DNA of 64,000 nt from contig NZ_CP129613.1 in assembly GCF_030486405.1 (NCBI RefSeq), positions 2,852,001-2,916,000 of the forward strand, read 5' to 3'. The position numbers and the translations under genes were made by a program. Positions 32,186 to 40,798 of the stretch are shown one piece after another. The DNA comes from Mycolicibacterium sp. HK-90. GTDB lineage: Bacteria; Actinomycetota; Actinomycetes; Mycobacteriales; Mycobacteriaceae. Below the pieces are notes generated by a model. That model ran no database searches and was not told the origin of the DNA. It saw nothing but the letters and a program-made list of their open reading frames with translations. The first letter of the stretch is position 1; each line of letters begins with the position of its first letter.

Positions 32186-33111
32186 CCGGGACCGCCGGTG
32201 CGGTCGGCACCCGTCGCTACGAGATCACCCATCGCACCGTCTACCGCTATTCCGACGATGTCACCAGCTCCTACGGCCGCGGGTTTCTCACGCCACGCGA
32301 TCTGGGATGGCAGCGCTGTCTGTCCCACGAGCTGGTGATCGAACCGGACGCTGCCGACCGGTCCACCAGTCGCGACGTCTACGGCAACATCAGTTCGTAT
32401 TTTCACATCACCGAACGGCATCGTGCACTGAGTATCACGAGTCGGTCCGTGGTCGAGGTGGATCCTCCTGCGCCCGAACATTATTCCGGTGCGTCGGCCA
32501 AGGCGCCGTGGGAATTGGCCCGGCCGGTCGGCGGTGACGGTGCCCTGGCCGCGGAGTTCACCCTCGATCTGACGCCACCGGAGATCACCGACGCCGTGCG
32601 CGATTACGCCGCGCCCAGCTTCGTCCCGGGACGCCCGCTGATCGACGTGCTGCGGGACCTGACCACGAGGATCTATTCGGACTTCACCTACCGGTCCGGC
32701 TCGACCACGGTGTCCACCCAGGTGGCCGATGTTCTCCTGGCGCGTGAGGGTGTGTGTCAGGACTTCGCCCGGCTGGCCATCGCGTGCCTACGGGCCAACG
32801 GCCTGGCCGCCAGCTACGTCTCGGGATATCTGGCCACCGACCCGCCGCCGGGCAAGGAGCGCATGATCGGCGTCGACGCCACGCATGCGTGGGCGTCGGT
32901 GTGGACGCCGCAGAACGTCTGGCTCGGAATGGATCCCACCAACGACCAGATGGTCGACGAGCGGTACATCGTGGCCGGGTTCGGCCGCGATTACGCCGAT
33001 GTGCCCCCGCTGCGCGGCATCATCTACACGGATTCCGAGAGCAGCGTGATCGAGGTCGCGGTGGATGTCGCGCCCTACCCGGGGGAGCAAGGGGGAGCGC
33101 CGCATGCGTGA
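32182..33111 (+). CDS. Transglutaminase-like cysteine protease (Rv2569c-like)
   Basis: A 309-aa protein with an N-terminal bacterial transglutaminase-associated beta domain (RRYEITHRTVYRYSDDVTSS) and the papain-like core. The triad is visible: Cys in REGVCQDFARLAIACLR, His in DATHAWASVWTP, and Asp in WLGMDPTND. Likely cleaves or ligates peptide-like substrates made by the ATP-grasp protein. ATG at 32182 overlaps the previous TGA (ATGA); an earlier in-frame start would overlap by 34 bases. The next gene overlaps its end by 8 bases. Confidence 0.9.
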   Translation: MTGTAGAVGTRRYEITHRTVYRYSDDVTSSYGRGFLTPRDLGWQRCLSHELVIEPDAADRSTSRDVYGNISSYFHITERHRALSITSRSVVEVDPPAPEHYSGASAKAPWELARPVGGDGALAAEFTLDLTPPEITDAVRDYAAPSFVPGRPLIDVLRDLTTRIYSDFTYRSGSTTVSTQVADVLLAREGVCQDFARLAIACLRANGLAASYVSGYLATDPPPGKERMIGVDATHAWASVWTPQNVWLGMDPTNDQMVDERYIVAGFGRDYADVPPLRGIIYTDSESSVIEVAVDVAPYPGEQGGAPHA

Positions 33112-34129
33112 TTTCACCTGCCCGAACTGCGGCCAGCGCCTGTCTTTCGAGAACTCCCTGTGCCTTTCGTGCGGCAGTGCGCTCGGGTTCTCGCTCGACG
33201 ACATGGCGCTGTTGGTCATCGCCGATACCGAGCATGGCGGCCACGCCGGCGCGGTCGATGCAGGCGAATATCAGCTGTGTGCGAATCTGCACCTGGCGGA
33301 ATGTAACTGGCTCGTCCGGATCGGTGACGGCAACCAGCTGTGCGCGTCGTGTGCGCTCACCCGTACCCGCCCGGCGGACACGGATACGGTGGCGATGACG
33401 TCATTCGCCGAAGCTGAACACGCCAAGCGCCGGCTCATCGCCGAACTGCACGAGCTGAAGTTGCCGATCATCGGCCGCGACGAGGATCCACAGTTCGGTC
33501 TGGCGTTCGACCTGCTGTCCAGCGAATCCGAGAAGGTGTTCACCGGCCATCAGAACGGTGTCATCACACTGGATCTCGCCGAGGGTGACGATGTGCACCG
33601 CGAGCAGTTGCGGATCGCCATGGACGAGCCGTACCGCACCCTGCTCGGCCACTTCCGGCACGAGATCGGGCACTACTACTTCTACCGCCTCGTCGCGCCG
33701 TCACAGGACTACACCAGGCGGTTTACCGAACTGTTCGGAGACCCCGACGCGGACTACCAGGCCGCACTGGATCGGCATTACGCCGACGGCCCCCCGCCGG
33801 GCTGGGAGGACGACTTCGTCTCGTCGTACGCGACCATGCATCCGGCCGAGGACTGGGCCGAGACCTTCGCGCACTACCTGCACATGCGCGACACCATGGA
33901 CACCGCCGCCGCCTTCGGATTCGCCCCAGCCGGGGCGACGTTCGAGCGTCGTGTGCTGGGGCCCAGCGGGTTCGACACGATCATCGACATGTGGCTGCCG
34001 CTGGTGTGGTCACTGAACATGGTCAACCGGTCGATGGGCCACGACGACCTGTATCCGTTCGTGCTGCCGCCTGCGGTGCTGGAGAAGATGCGGTTCGTTC
34101 ACACGGTGATCGGCGAGATCACCAGCTAG
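33104..34129 (+). CDS. Putative zinc-binding metallopeptidase (Rv2568c-like)
   Basis: A 341-aa protein. The N terminus is a zinc ribbon (CPNCG...CLSCG, residues about 5-25) with a second Cys cluster (CANLHLAEC and CASCALTR). The catalytic site is FRHEIGHYYFYRLV (HEXXH, near residue 187), with a downstream ED-WAETFAHYLH helix that may give the third ligand. A cytosolic peptidase of the conserved ATP-grasp/transglutaminase module. ATG at 33104 follows a GGAG. The stop shares the bases CTAG with the convergent TetR gene. Confidence 0.85.
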   Translation: MRDFTCPNCGQRLSFENSLCLSCGSALGFSLDDMALLVIADTEHGGHAGAVDAGEYQLCANLHLAECNWLVRIGDGNQLCASCALTRTRPADTDTVAMTSFAEAEHAKRRLIAELHELKLPIIGRDEDPQFGLAFDLLSSESEKVFTGHQNGVITLDLAEGDDVHREQLRIAMDEPYRTLLGHFRHEIGHYYFYRLVAPSQDYTRRFTELFGDPDADYQAALDRHYADGPPPGWEDDFVSSYATMHPAEDWAETFAHYLHMRDTMDTAAAFGFAPAGATFERRVLGPSGFDTIIDMWLPLVWSLNMVNRSMGHDDLYPFVLPPAVLEKMRFVHTVIGEITS

Positions 34130-34749
34130 CCACGCCCGGACGGCTTTTCCGCGAGCATGGCGTTGGCGAGCCGGGACAGTGCCTCGCCGATCTGCTCGAC
34201 GCTCAGTCCACGGGCCCGTTGGTGGGCGAAGGTCTCGGCCGCCAACGGGGCAAGCAACACATCGACGAGGGAATCCGGTTCTCCCACATCGGCTTCCACC
34301 AGCAAGGCGCGCACATGTGCGGCCCAGAAACCGTATGCACCGGTCGCGTACCTGGCGCCCCCGGTCTCGGCGCCGAGCGCCAGATCGACGTGGGTGTCCA
34401 ACAACTCGACCATGGCCGAATAGAACGCGGCGAGCCGCTCGGCCGGTGCGGCACCGGGTCCCAGCGGTGGGGCACCTGAGATCAACTGGTGTTGCAGGGC
34501 CCGCTCGTGCTCGTCGAGCAGGGCCAGGGCGATGGCCGCGGTGCTGGGGTAACGCCGGTAGAGCGTGCCACGGCCCACCCCGGCGGCGCTGGCGATGTGA
34601 TCCATGGTGACGGTCCGCGGATCGCGGGTGGCGAACACCGTGGCCGCCGCGGCAAGGATTTTCGCGCGGTTGCGGGCCGCATCTGCCCGCTCCGCGCCCC
34701 GCCCGGTACCGGGCTCGTCGGTCGCAAGCAGGTCTGCGCCGATGTCCAT
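34126..34749 (-). CDS. TetR/AcrR family regulator of the azoreductase/SMR pair
   Basis: A 207-aa protein: RAKILAAAATVFATRDPRTV then the HTH MDHIASAAGVGRGTLYRRYP (residues about 42-61), and a C-terminal ligand-binding half. It is divergent from the azoreductase gene and separated from it by two palindromic operators, so it very likely represses both directions, with an electrophile or cationic drug as possible inducer. ATG at 34749; a GTG one codon earlier is equally possible. Confidence 0.88.
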   Translation of the reverse strand: MDIGADLLATDEPGTGRGAERADAARNRAKILAAAATVFATRDPRTVTMDHIASAAGVGRGTLYRRYPSTAAIALALLDEHERALQHQLISGAPPLGPGAAPAERLAAFYSAMVELLDTHVDLALGAETGGARYATGAYGFWAAHVRALLVEADVGEPDSLVDVLLAPLAAETFAHQRARGLSVEQIGEALSRLANAMLAEKPSGRG

Positions 34750-34775
34750 CACTGCACTGTAGCCGACCGCGGAAA

Positions 34776-34833
34776 TAAGTGGACGTAATGTCCGGTTACT
34801 TTGTCATGATTAACCGGACGTAGTGTCCACTTA
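34776..34833. promoter_or_regulatory. Paired TetR operators in a large inverted repeat
   Basis: The segment 34776-34798 and the reverse complement of 34811-34833 agree at all but four positions: TAAGTGGAC-N5-GTCCGGTTA occurs in each. Each arm is itself a palindrome (GGAC-GTAAT-GTCC and GGAC-GTAGT-GTCC). Two TetR dimers could bind, 35 bp centre to centre, covering both divergent promoters. Confidence 0.8.
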
Positions 34834-34847
34834 CCCTGGAGGTTGCC

Positions 34848-35501
34848 ATGCCCACGCTTCTGCACATCGACGCCAGCGCCCGTCGCCGATCCGTCAGTCG
34901 TCGGCTCGGAGCGGAGTTCGCCCGGTCCTGGCGGGCCGCCCGCCCCGACGGGCGCTACCTCTACCGCGATGTGGCGAGCGATCCCGTTCCGTTCATCAGC
35001 GAGGGCTGGACGCAGCTCTGTGACGCGGTACTGGCCACCGGTCGCACCGATCTGGACCGGCTCGAAGACGTGGTGCGCACCCCAGACCAGGCGGCCGCCT
35101 GGGCGGTCGTCAAGCCGCTGTTGGACGAGCTGCGCTCGGCCGACGTCGTGCTGATCGCCACGCCGATGTACAACTACTCGATCCCGGCCTCGCTCAAGGC
35201 CTGGCTGGACCAGGTGACGTTTCCCCGGATGTCCTTGGCGCCGAGACGGTTCGTCGTGGCAACAGCCCGCGGCGGCGCGTACTCTCCGGGTGCGCCGAAG
35301 GCTCCGTTCGACTATCAGGAGCGGTTCTTGCGGGACTTCGTCGCCGGACATTACGGCGTGACCGACACCGTGTTCGTCAACGCCGAGATGACGAACGCAC
35401 TCGTGGATCCCGCGCTGGCCGAATTCCGGTCCACACACGAGGAATCTCTGGCGCGAGCCCTCGGCTCCGCACGTGAGATCGCCTTGGATTATGCGAAATG
35501 A
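34848..35501 (+). CDS. FMN-dependent NADH-azoreductase-like oxidoreductase (AzoR family)
   Basis: A 217-aa flavodoxin-fold quinone/azo reductase. LHIDASARRRSVSRRLG is the phosphate loop and IATPMYNYSIPASLKAWLDQ the FMN-binding segment. AzoR enzymes reduce quinones and azo compounds with NAD(P)H and protect against thiol-reactive electrophiles. CTGGAGG lies about 6 bases before the ATG. It is coupled by an ATGA overlap to the SMR efflux gene and probably repressed by the divergent TetR protein. Confidence 0.88.
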   Translation: MPTLLHIDASARRRSVSRRLGAEFARSWRAARPDGRYLYRDVASDPVPFISEGWTQLCDAVLATGRTDLDRLEDVVRTPDQAAAWAVVKPLLDELRSADVVLIATPMYNYSIPASLKAWLDQVTFPRMSLAPRRFVVATARGGAYSPGAPKAPFDYQERFLRDFVAGHYGVTDTVFVNAEMTNALVDPALAEFRSTHEESLARALGSAREIALDYAK

Positions 35502-35818
35502 GTTGGCTGCTACTGGGTTTGGCCGGCCTGGTGGAGATCGCCTGGTCGCAGAGCATCAAGCCGACCGACGGCTTCACCCGGCCGTTGCCCACGGTGGTGT
35601 GCGTGGCTGTCGGGGCGCTGTCGGTGTACCTGTTGGCGCTGGCCATGCGTGGCCTGCCCGTCGGCACCGCGTACGCGGTCTTCACCGGTATCGGTGCGGT
35701 GGGCGCCATCACGTTGGGTGTGCTGGTACACCGTGACCCACTGAGCGGAGGCCGCGCGCTGGCCCTGTCGATGATCGTCGGAGGAATCGTGCTCGCACGG
35801 CTCACGAATCCGGACTGA
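35498..35818 (+). CDS. SMR family efflux protein (SugE/Gdx-like)
   Basis: A 106-aa, four-TM small multidrug resistance protein. The essential Glu is at position 13 (GLAGLVEIAWSQSIK), and GLPVGTAYAVFTGIGAVGAI is the family's third-helix signature; the GTAYAV-TGIG form is closer to SugE/Gdx guanidinium exporters than to EmrE. It functions as a homo- or heterodimer in the inner membrane. Coupled to the azoreductase gene by ATGA; its end overlaps the convergent ASCH-like gene by 17 bases. Confidence 0.88.
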   Translation: MSWLLLGLAGLVEIAWSQSIKPTDGFTRPLPTVVCVAVGALSVYLLALAMRGLPVGTAYAVFTGIGAVGAITLGVLVHRDPLSGGRALALSMIVGGIVLARLTNPD

Positions 35819-36398
35819 ATCCGGTGGCCTCCAGGTAAGCGCGCCCGCGTGGGGCCAGCCGGTAGCCGACGTCGAGGCTGGTGGTCAGGCCGAGACCCTT
35901 CAGCTGGCGGACCCGGCGCTTGAACCGGGGGACCTCGGAGCCGACCTGCGCGGCCAGATCGGGTGCGCGCACCGTCTCGTTGGCGGCGATCAGGGCGAGG
36001 TATCGGCGGGTCCACGGGCCGTCGGCGCTGGCGGCATCCCACCGGTCCAGCCGGGTGGAAATGTCTTCGGCTCCGGCGGAATCGAGTGTGTCGTCGGCGG
36101 CCAGGCCGGGCCGCTCATCGGGTGCCAGGTAGGCGACGGTGATCAGGTAGGTGCGCCGGGCCGGCCGCCGGTCCAGTTCGGCCTGGGCGGTCTCGGCATC
36201 GGGATACCCGGCGGCGCGGGCCTGGTCGGCGCTCACCCGGTAGTCGCCGGGTCGCTCGTCGATGTCGATGATCCGGATGGTTCCCGTGGACGTGCGCTGC
36301 GTTCCGCCGGCCTTGGCGCGTGGCGCATCCCACCGGCGCAACACCAGCGTGATGCTGCCGTCGGCGATGCCTTCGGCCGTGCGGTGGTCTAACAGCAC
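35802..36398 (-). CDS. ASCH-like domain protein with C-terminal helical/winged-helix part
   Basis: About 198 aa. The N terminus LLDHRTAEGIADGSITLVLR with a following TIRIIDID strand resembles ASCH (RNA-binding, PUA-like) domains. The C-terminal half (RYLALIAANETVRAPDLAAQ, FKRRVRQLKGLGL) looks like a winged helix. The start is set at GTG 36398, 7 bases after a TACGAT -10 box (leaderless), rather than at 36404. The open frame runs much further upstream, but that stretch is antisense to DUF3097. An RNA-linked role is a guess from the domain. Confidence 0.65.
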   Translation of the reverse strand: MLLDHRTAEGIADGSITLVLRRWDAPRAKAGGTQRTSTGTIRIIDIDERPGDYRVSADQARAAGYPDAETAQAELDRRPARRTYLITVAYLAPDERPGLAADDTLDSAGAEDISTRLDRWDAASADGPWTRRYLALIAANETVRAPDLAAQVGSEVPRFKRRVRQLKGLGLTTSLDVGYRLAPRGRAYLEATGFSPDS

Positions 36399-36405
36399 GG
36401 TCACG

Positions 36406-36449
36406 ATCGTATGTCGCAACCCGGTTCTCGCCGCGGGCGTTCCTAGGAT
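36406..36449. promoter_or_regulatory. Divergent leaderless promoters
   Basis: On the reverse strand, TACGAT (36411-36406) lies 7 bases before the GTG at 36398. On the forward strand, TAGGAT (36444-36449) lies 6 bases before the GTG at 36456. Neither gene has a ribosome-binding site. Confidence 0.5.
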
Positions 36450-36455
36450 CGCCGC

Positions 36456-37292
36456 GTGACTGATCGCTATGGCTCCGACGTGTTGGCGCGAAACCCGCAC
36501 ACCCCGAAGATGACTCGATCCACGGAACAGCCCGCGGAGAAGGGCCTGGTCGTCGAGGACGCCCAGAGCGGTTACGTGGGCGCCGTGGTGCGGATCGAAG
36601 GTGGACGGGTCGAACTGGAGGACCGCCGCGGCAAGGTGCGGGCGTTCCCGATGGGACCTGGCTTCTTGGTCGACGGCAAACCCGTGAGTCTCGTCGTCCC
36701 CAAGCGCACCGCGGCTCCGGCGCGCACCGCGTCGGGTTCGGTGGCGGTACCGAATGCCAAGGCCCGGGTGGCACTGGCCAGCCGCATCTACGTGGAAGGC
36801 CGCCACGATGCCGAGCTCGTCGAGCAGGTCTGGGGCGCCGACCTGCGCATCGAAGGCGTCGTCGTCGAGTATCTCGGCGGCGTCGACGATCTGACCGACA
36901 TCGTGGCGGAGTTCGCGCCCGGCCCCGGCCGGCGGCTGGGGGTGCTGGTCGACCACTTGGTCTCCGGCTCGAAGGAAGCGCGCATCGCCGAGGCGGTGCG
37001 GCGCGGCCCGGGCGGGGAACACACCCTGGTCGTCGGGCACCCGTTCGTCGACATCTGGCAGGCCGTCAAACCGGGGCGGCTCGGGATGAAGACCTGGCCG
37101 ACCATCCCGCGCAACGTGGAGTGGAAGCACGGGATCTGTGAGTCGCTGGGCTGGCCACACCGGAACCAGGCCGACATCGCCGGGGCCTGGCAGCGGATCC
37201 GCGGTCGGGTTCGCGACTGGAACGACCTGGAGCCCGCGCTGATCGGACGGGTCGAGGAACTGATCGATTTCGTGACCGCGCCTGCGGATTAA
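36456..37292 (+). CDS. DUF3097 family protein
   Basis: A 278-aa actinobacterial protein recognised as DUF3097 from its N terminus (RYGSDVLARNPHTPKMTRST) and the conserved ASRIYVEGRHDAELVEQVWG, DHLVSGSKEARIAEAV and HPFVDIWQAVKPGRLGM segments. The middle part resembles a TOPRIM-like Rossmann fold (EGRHDAEL, VLVDHLVSGS), so a nucleic-acid role is possible, but no function is established. GTG start at 36456, leaderless by position. Confidence 0.85.
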   Translation: MTDRYGSDVLARNPHTPKMTRSTEQPAEKGLVVEDAQSGYVGAVVRIEGGRVELEDRRGKVRAFPMGPGFLVDGKPVSLVVPKRTAAPARTASGSVAVPNAKARVALASRIYVEGRHDAELVEQVWGADLRIEGVVVEYLGGVDDLTDIVAEFAPGPGRRLGVLVDHLVSGSKEARIAEAVRRGPGGEHTLVVGHPFVDIWQAVKPGRLGMKTWPTIPRNVEWKHGICESLGWPHRNQADIAGAWQRIRGRVRDWNDLEPALIGRVEELIDFVTAPAD

Positions 37293-37381
37293 CGGCGCAC
37301 GTGCTTGTCGGACCGGGTTGCTGCCACGGGTTCATGCGCGCTGACGCTATCGGCGGCCGAAGGTCGTGGTATCCCTGAGAT

Positions 37382-38728
37382 GTGTCCGACAGTCTGTTCG
37401 ACGTGCCCGGTGAGCCCGCGCCCGCGGGACCCGGTGCGCCGGCCCCCGCCTCGGCACCGCTCGCGGTGCGGATGCGCCCGGCCGGCCTCGACGAGGTCGT
37501 CGGTCAGTCCCACCTCCTGAAGGAGGGTTCGCCGCTGCGGCGCCTGGTGGAGGGGTCCGGCGCTGCGTCGGTGATCCTGTACGGCCCGCCCGGTACCGGC
37601 AAGACCACGCTGGCATCGCTCATCTCGCAGGCCACCGGCCGTCGGTTCGAGGCACTCTCGGCGCTGTCGGCCGGGGTCAAGGAGGTCCGCGCGGTCATCG
37701 ACACGGCCAGGCGTGCCGCGGTGCACGGCGAACAGACCGTGCTGTTCATCGACGAGGTGCACCGGTTCTCCAAGACCCAGCAGGATGCGCTGTTGGCGGC
37801 GGTGGAGAACCGCGTCGTGCTGCTGGTGGCGGCCACCACCGAGAACCCGTCGTTCTCTGTCGTCGCCCCGCTGCTGTCGCGATCGCTGATCCTGCAGTTG
37901 CAGCCGCTGAGTGCCGAGGACATCGCGACCGTCGTGCGCCGCGCACTGGACGATCCACGTGGTCTCGACGGGGCGGTCGGGGCTGCCGACGACGCCGTCG
38001 ACCTGCTGGTGCGGTTGTCCTCGGGCGATGCCCGCCGCGCTCTGACCGCGCTGGAGGTGGCGGCGGAAACCGCGGGTGGCCCCGGCGGCACGATCACCGT
38101 GGAGATCATCGAACAGTCGCTGGACAAGGCCGCGGTCCGTTACGACCGCGACGGGGATCAGCACTACGACGTGATCAGCGCGTTCATCAAGTCGGTGCGT
38201 GGCTCCGACGTCGATGCGGCATTGCACTACCTGGCCCGGATGCTGGTGGCGGGGGAGGACCCACGCTTCGTGGCGCGCCGGTTGATGATCCTGGCCAGCG
38301 AGGACATCGGGATGGCCGATCCCACCGCGTTGCAGATCGCGGTGGCGGCGGCGCAGACCGTGCAGTTGATCGGCATGCCCGAGGCGCAGCTGACGCTGGC
38401 GCACGCCACGGTGCATCTGGCCACCGCGCCCAAGTCCAATGCGGTGACCACCGCGCTCGGGGCGGCGATGAACGACATCAGGGCGGGAAAGGCCGGTCTG
38501 GTGCCGCCGCATCTGCGCGACGGCCACTACTCGGGGGCGCAGAAGCTCGGCAACGCCGTGGGCTACAAGTACGCCCACGATGATCCTGATGGTGTTGTGC
38601 CGCAACAGTATCCGCCAGACGATCTGGTGGGTGTCGACTACTACCAGCCGACCGGACGCGGCTTCGAGCGTGAGCTCGTGACCCGGGTCGACAAACTGCG
38701 CGCCATCATCCGTCGCGTCCGGCGCTGA
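37382..38728 (+). CDS. rarA: Replication-associated recombination protein A (AAA ATPase RarA/MgsA)
   Basis: A 448-aa clamp-loader-type AAA+ ATPase that acts at stalled replication forks. Walker [17 protein letters not shown] (near residue 66), Walker [21 protein letters not shown] (near residue 121), sensor 1 [11 protein letters not shown], and the C-terminal tetramerisation domain ([20 protein letters not shown]) are all present. The N terminus carries a short Pro/Ala linker in place of a clear SSB- or clamp-binding peptide. Start at GTG 37382. From memory the orthologue is Rv2559c in the same neighbourhood. Confidence 0.92.
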   Translation: MSDSLFDVPGEPAPAGPGAPAPASAPLAVRMRPAGLDEVVGQSHLLKEGSPLRRLVEGSGAASVILYGPPGTGKTTLASLISQATGRRFEALSALSAGVKEVRAVIDTARRAAVHGEQTVLFIDEVHRFSKTQQDALLAAVENRVVLLVAATTENPSFSVVAPLLSRSLILQLQPLSAEDIATVVRRALDDPRGLDGAVGAADDAVDLLVRLSSGDARRALTALEVAAETAGGPGGTITVEIIEQSLDKAAVRYDRDGDQHYDVISAFIKSVRGSDVDAALHYLARMLVAGEDPRFVARRLMILASEDIGMADPTALQIAVAAAQTVQLIGMPEAQLTLAHATVHLATAPKSNAVTTALGAAMNDIRAGKAGLVPPHLRDGHYSGAQKLGNAVGYKYAHDDPDGVVPQQYPPDDLVGVDYYQPTGRGFERELVTRVDKLRAIIRRVRR

Positions 38729-38756
38729 GCCCGCCCGTACGAGCCTTGACCACCTC

Positions 38757-38825
38757 TTGACACGTCGTTCGGTGTGTCCTACCTTTGTAGTCAATCAATT
38801 GGTTGATCAACAGGAAGATTGACTA
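38757..38825 (+). promoter_or_regulatory. Promoter and ArsR operator of the ArsR-AHSA1 pair
   Basis: TTGACA (38757-38762), a 17-bp spacer and TACCTT (38780-38785) form a near-consensus promoter. Just downstream, TAGTCAATC (38788-38796) and GATTGACTA (38817-38825) are perfect inverted repeats, with a smaller one (ATCAA/TTGAT, 38794-38807) inside. A bound ArsR protein would block the start site. Confidence 0.75.
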
Positions 38826-39191
38826 TTGGGGCGTGATGAGGATGTCGAGTCGAAGCTGGACCGGGCCTTCCTGGCCCTCGCGGATCCGGTCCGGCGGGCG
38901 ATGGTGGCCCGCCTGTCCCGCGGGCCGGCCACTGTCAACGAGCTGGCCGCGCCGTTCGCCATCACGAAACAGGCTGTGTCCAAACATATTCAAGTGCTCG
39001 AACAGGCGGGCCTGGTCACCAGGACCCGCGACGCGCAGCGGCGGCCGGTCCATCTCGATGCCGCGGCGCTCGAAGGGCTGACGGCATGGATCGATCGATA
39101 CCGGCTGGACGCCGAACGCAACTATCGCCGGCTGGATGACCTGCTGGACCGATTGGCACCGACAACCGACAAACCCGAGGAGAAATCATGA
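38826..39191 (+). CDS. ArsR family transcriptional regulator
   Basis: A 121-aa winged-helix protein: KLDRAFLALADPVRRAMVAR, then ATVNELAAPFAITKQAVSKH and IQVLEQAGLVTRTRDAQRRP. No metal-binding Cys motif, as usual for the ArsR subgroup paired with AHSA1/SRPBCC genes. The only in-frame start is TTG at 38826, directly after the inverted repeat, with GGAAG upstream. Autorepressed, most likely. Coupled to the next gene by an ATGA overlap. Confidence 0.88.
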   Translation: MGRDEDVESKLDRAFLALADPVRRAMVARLSRGPATVNELAAPFAITKQAVSKHIQVLEQAGLVTRTRDAQRRPVHLDAAALEGLTAWIDRYRLDAERNYRRLDDLLDRLAPTTDKPEEKS

Positions 39192-39661
39192 CGAACGCGC
39201 TCAACCTGAACGTCCCCGTCGACACGCTGGCGATGGACTTCACGCGTCCCTTCGCGGCGCCGGTGGGAGTCCTGTTCCGCGCGCACGCCGAACCCGAACT
39301 GGTCACCCAGTGGCTGGGGCCGCACGGCCTCGAGATGAAGATCGAGCACTGGGATTTCCGCACCGGTGGCGGCTATCGGTACGTGCACTCCGACGCCTCC
39401 GGCAGCTACGCGTTCAACGGCGTCTATCACGTGGTCCGGCCCAACGAACTCATCATCCAGACCTTCGAATTCGAAGGCGCCCCCGACCTGGTGAACATCG
39501 AGTACCTGTGGTTCGAGGACCTGGGTGACGGCCGCAGCCAACTGCGCGGGCGCTCGATCTGTCCCAACACCGAGGCCCGCGACGCCCTGCTGTCCTCAGG
39601 TATGGAAGGCGGCATGACGGAGGGGTACGAGCGCCTCGACGCGCTGTTGGCGGCGGGCTGA
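39188..39661 (+). CDS. AHSA1/SRPBCC domain protein
   Basis: A 157-aa protein: MDFTRPFAAPVGVLFRAHAE and LVTQWLGPHGLEMKIEHWDF are the opening of the Aha1-C-like SRPBCC fold, and the C-terminal helix is MTEGYERLDALLA. Often paired with ArsR regulators as here; believed to bind a small hydrophobic ligand, with no known reaction. ATG overlaps the ArsR stop. Confidence 0.85.
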   Translation: MTNALNLNVPVDTLAMDFTRPFAAPVGVLFRAHAEPELVTQWLGPHGLEMKIEHWDFRTGGGYRYVHSDASGSYAFNGVYHVVRPNELIIQTFEFEGAPDLVNIEYLWFEDLGDGRSQLRGRSICPNTEARDALLSSGMEGGMTEGYERLDALLAAG

Positions 39662-39674
39662 GGCCGGACTCAGC
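39657..39674. terminator. Small hairpin spanning two convergent stop codons
   Basis: GCTGAG (39657-39662) and CTCAGC (39669-39674) pair around six bases. The arms contain the stop codons of both the AHSA1 and the YeaQ-type gene. Short, so only a weak terminator candidate. Confidence 0.35.
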
Positions 39675-39978
39675 GCAGCAGGCCCGAACCGCGGCCGCCC
39701 ATCAGGCCGGTCCGTCTGCGGCCCATCAGAGCCGCTGCGATGGCCACGCCGATGGCTGCGACGAGCACCTGCACCAGCAGTTCGAGCCAGTCGATTCCGT
39801 TGGTGACCGTCGGTATGCCGATTGCCCGCGCGATGGCGCTGCCGATGAATGCCGAGACGATGCCGACCAGGATCGTCACGATCAGGCCGATCGGTTGTCT
39901 GCCGGGCACGATCAGGCGCCCGATGAGGCCGACGACGATGCCGATCAGGATCGCGCTGAGTATTCCGCTGATGGTCAT
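39670..39978 (-). CDS. GlsB/YeaQ/YmgE family (transglycosylase-associated) membrane protein
   Basis: A 102-aa protein with three membrane segments: GILSAILIGIVVGLIGRLIV, IGLIVTILVGIVSAFIGSAI and LVQVLVAAIGVAIAAALMG, followed by a basic tail (GRRRTGLMGGRG). Family members are stress-induced in many bacteria; function unknown. GGAGGAG precedes the ATG at 39978, which fixes the start within a longer open frame. Confidence 0.85.
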   Translation of the reverse strand: MTISGILSAILIGIVVGLIGRLIVPGRQPIGLIVTILVGIVSAFIGSAIARAIGIPTVTNGIDWLELLVQVLVAAIGVAIAAALMGRRRTGLMGGRGSGLLR

Positions 39979-40057
39979 TTCTCCTCCAAGGCTGATGGGT
40001 GGAGGAGAGATACCCGGACGACGAGCCGGACAAACGGGCACGTCAATTCGATGTTTG

Positions 40058-40678
40058 TCAGGCCATCTCGGGAACCCGCAGGTGGGCCAACACGAGTTCG
40101 AACTCGCCGACGTCGAGCTGATCGGCACTGAGATCGCGTAGCCGGGCCGTGCGCAGCGCCCTGGCCTGATCGCGGTTCCGGTCCATCGCATCGGCACTGT
40201 CGAACGTGGCCGACGACACCGCCCGGCCCGAACTGCGGTCGAGCATGAGGCTGGCGCTGCAGAAACCCTCGAGGTCTTCCATCGCGGGCAACACCGAGCT
40301 CCGGTAGAACTCGACGGCCCGGTCGAACAGCTCGGGGCGGGTCCGCAGCCAGGTGGCCCGCACACATGCGCCCGGACCGGAGTACTGCTCGCGGTGTACC
40401 ACCGCGATCTCCCATTCGTCGACGGTCGCGGTCCCGGCGAACACCTCCACCACGCGATGGCGCATCGGCGCTATCGCGGCCGCGCTGGCGTGCATGGCGT
40501 CCTCGGAACGCCAGGCCGTCGTCAGGACACAGCGGCCCGACTCCCGGTCCACCATCAACGAAAGACCCACGCAGCCGTCCACGGTGTCGAGGGCCGGCAT
40601 GACCTTGTCGCGGACATGGGCTACGCCGGCATCGATCGCCTGGGCGCGCGCCGCGATCGTGGTTGAACGTGCGAACAC
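40058..40678 (-). CDS. Protein with two antibiotic-biosynthesis-monooxygenase-like (ABM) ferredoxin folds
   Basis: A 206-aa protein built from two related halves of about 95 residues. The first has [40 protein letters not shown]; the second has [20 protein letters not shown] and [20 protein letters not shown]. Such dimeric alpha/beta barrels bind small hydrophobic ligands or catalyse cofactor-free oxidation. No catalytic residue can be assigned. GTG at 40678 is chosen because upstream residues look non-coding. Confidence 0.7.
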   Translation of the reverse strand: MFARSTTIAARAQAIDAGVAHVRDKVMPALDTVDGCVGLSLMVDRESGRCVLTTAWRSEDAMHASAAAIAPMRHRVVEVFAGTATVDEWEIAVVHREQYSGPGACVRATWLRTRPELFDRAVEFYRSSVLPAMEDLEGFCSASLMLDRSSGRAVSSATFDSADAMDRNRDQARALRTARLRDLSADQLDVGEFELVLAHLRVPEMA

Positions 40679-40785
40679 GATCCACCCCTTCCTGCCAGGG
40701 CGGCGCCCCGGTGGCGCCACCGGTTTCCATCTCCAACCTTCCTCCCGTGTGTCTCGGGTGGCAATGGCACGGCGGCCGCGCCTCG

Positions 40786-40798
40786 TAGGCTGGACGGA
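40786..40798 (+). promoter_or_regulatory. -10 box with leaderless ATG start for yjbQ
   Basis: TAGGCT (40786-40791) lies 6 bases before the ATG at 40798, without a ribosome-binding site. Confidence 0.5.
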
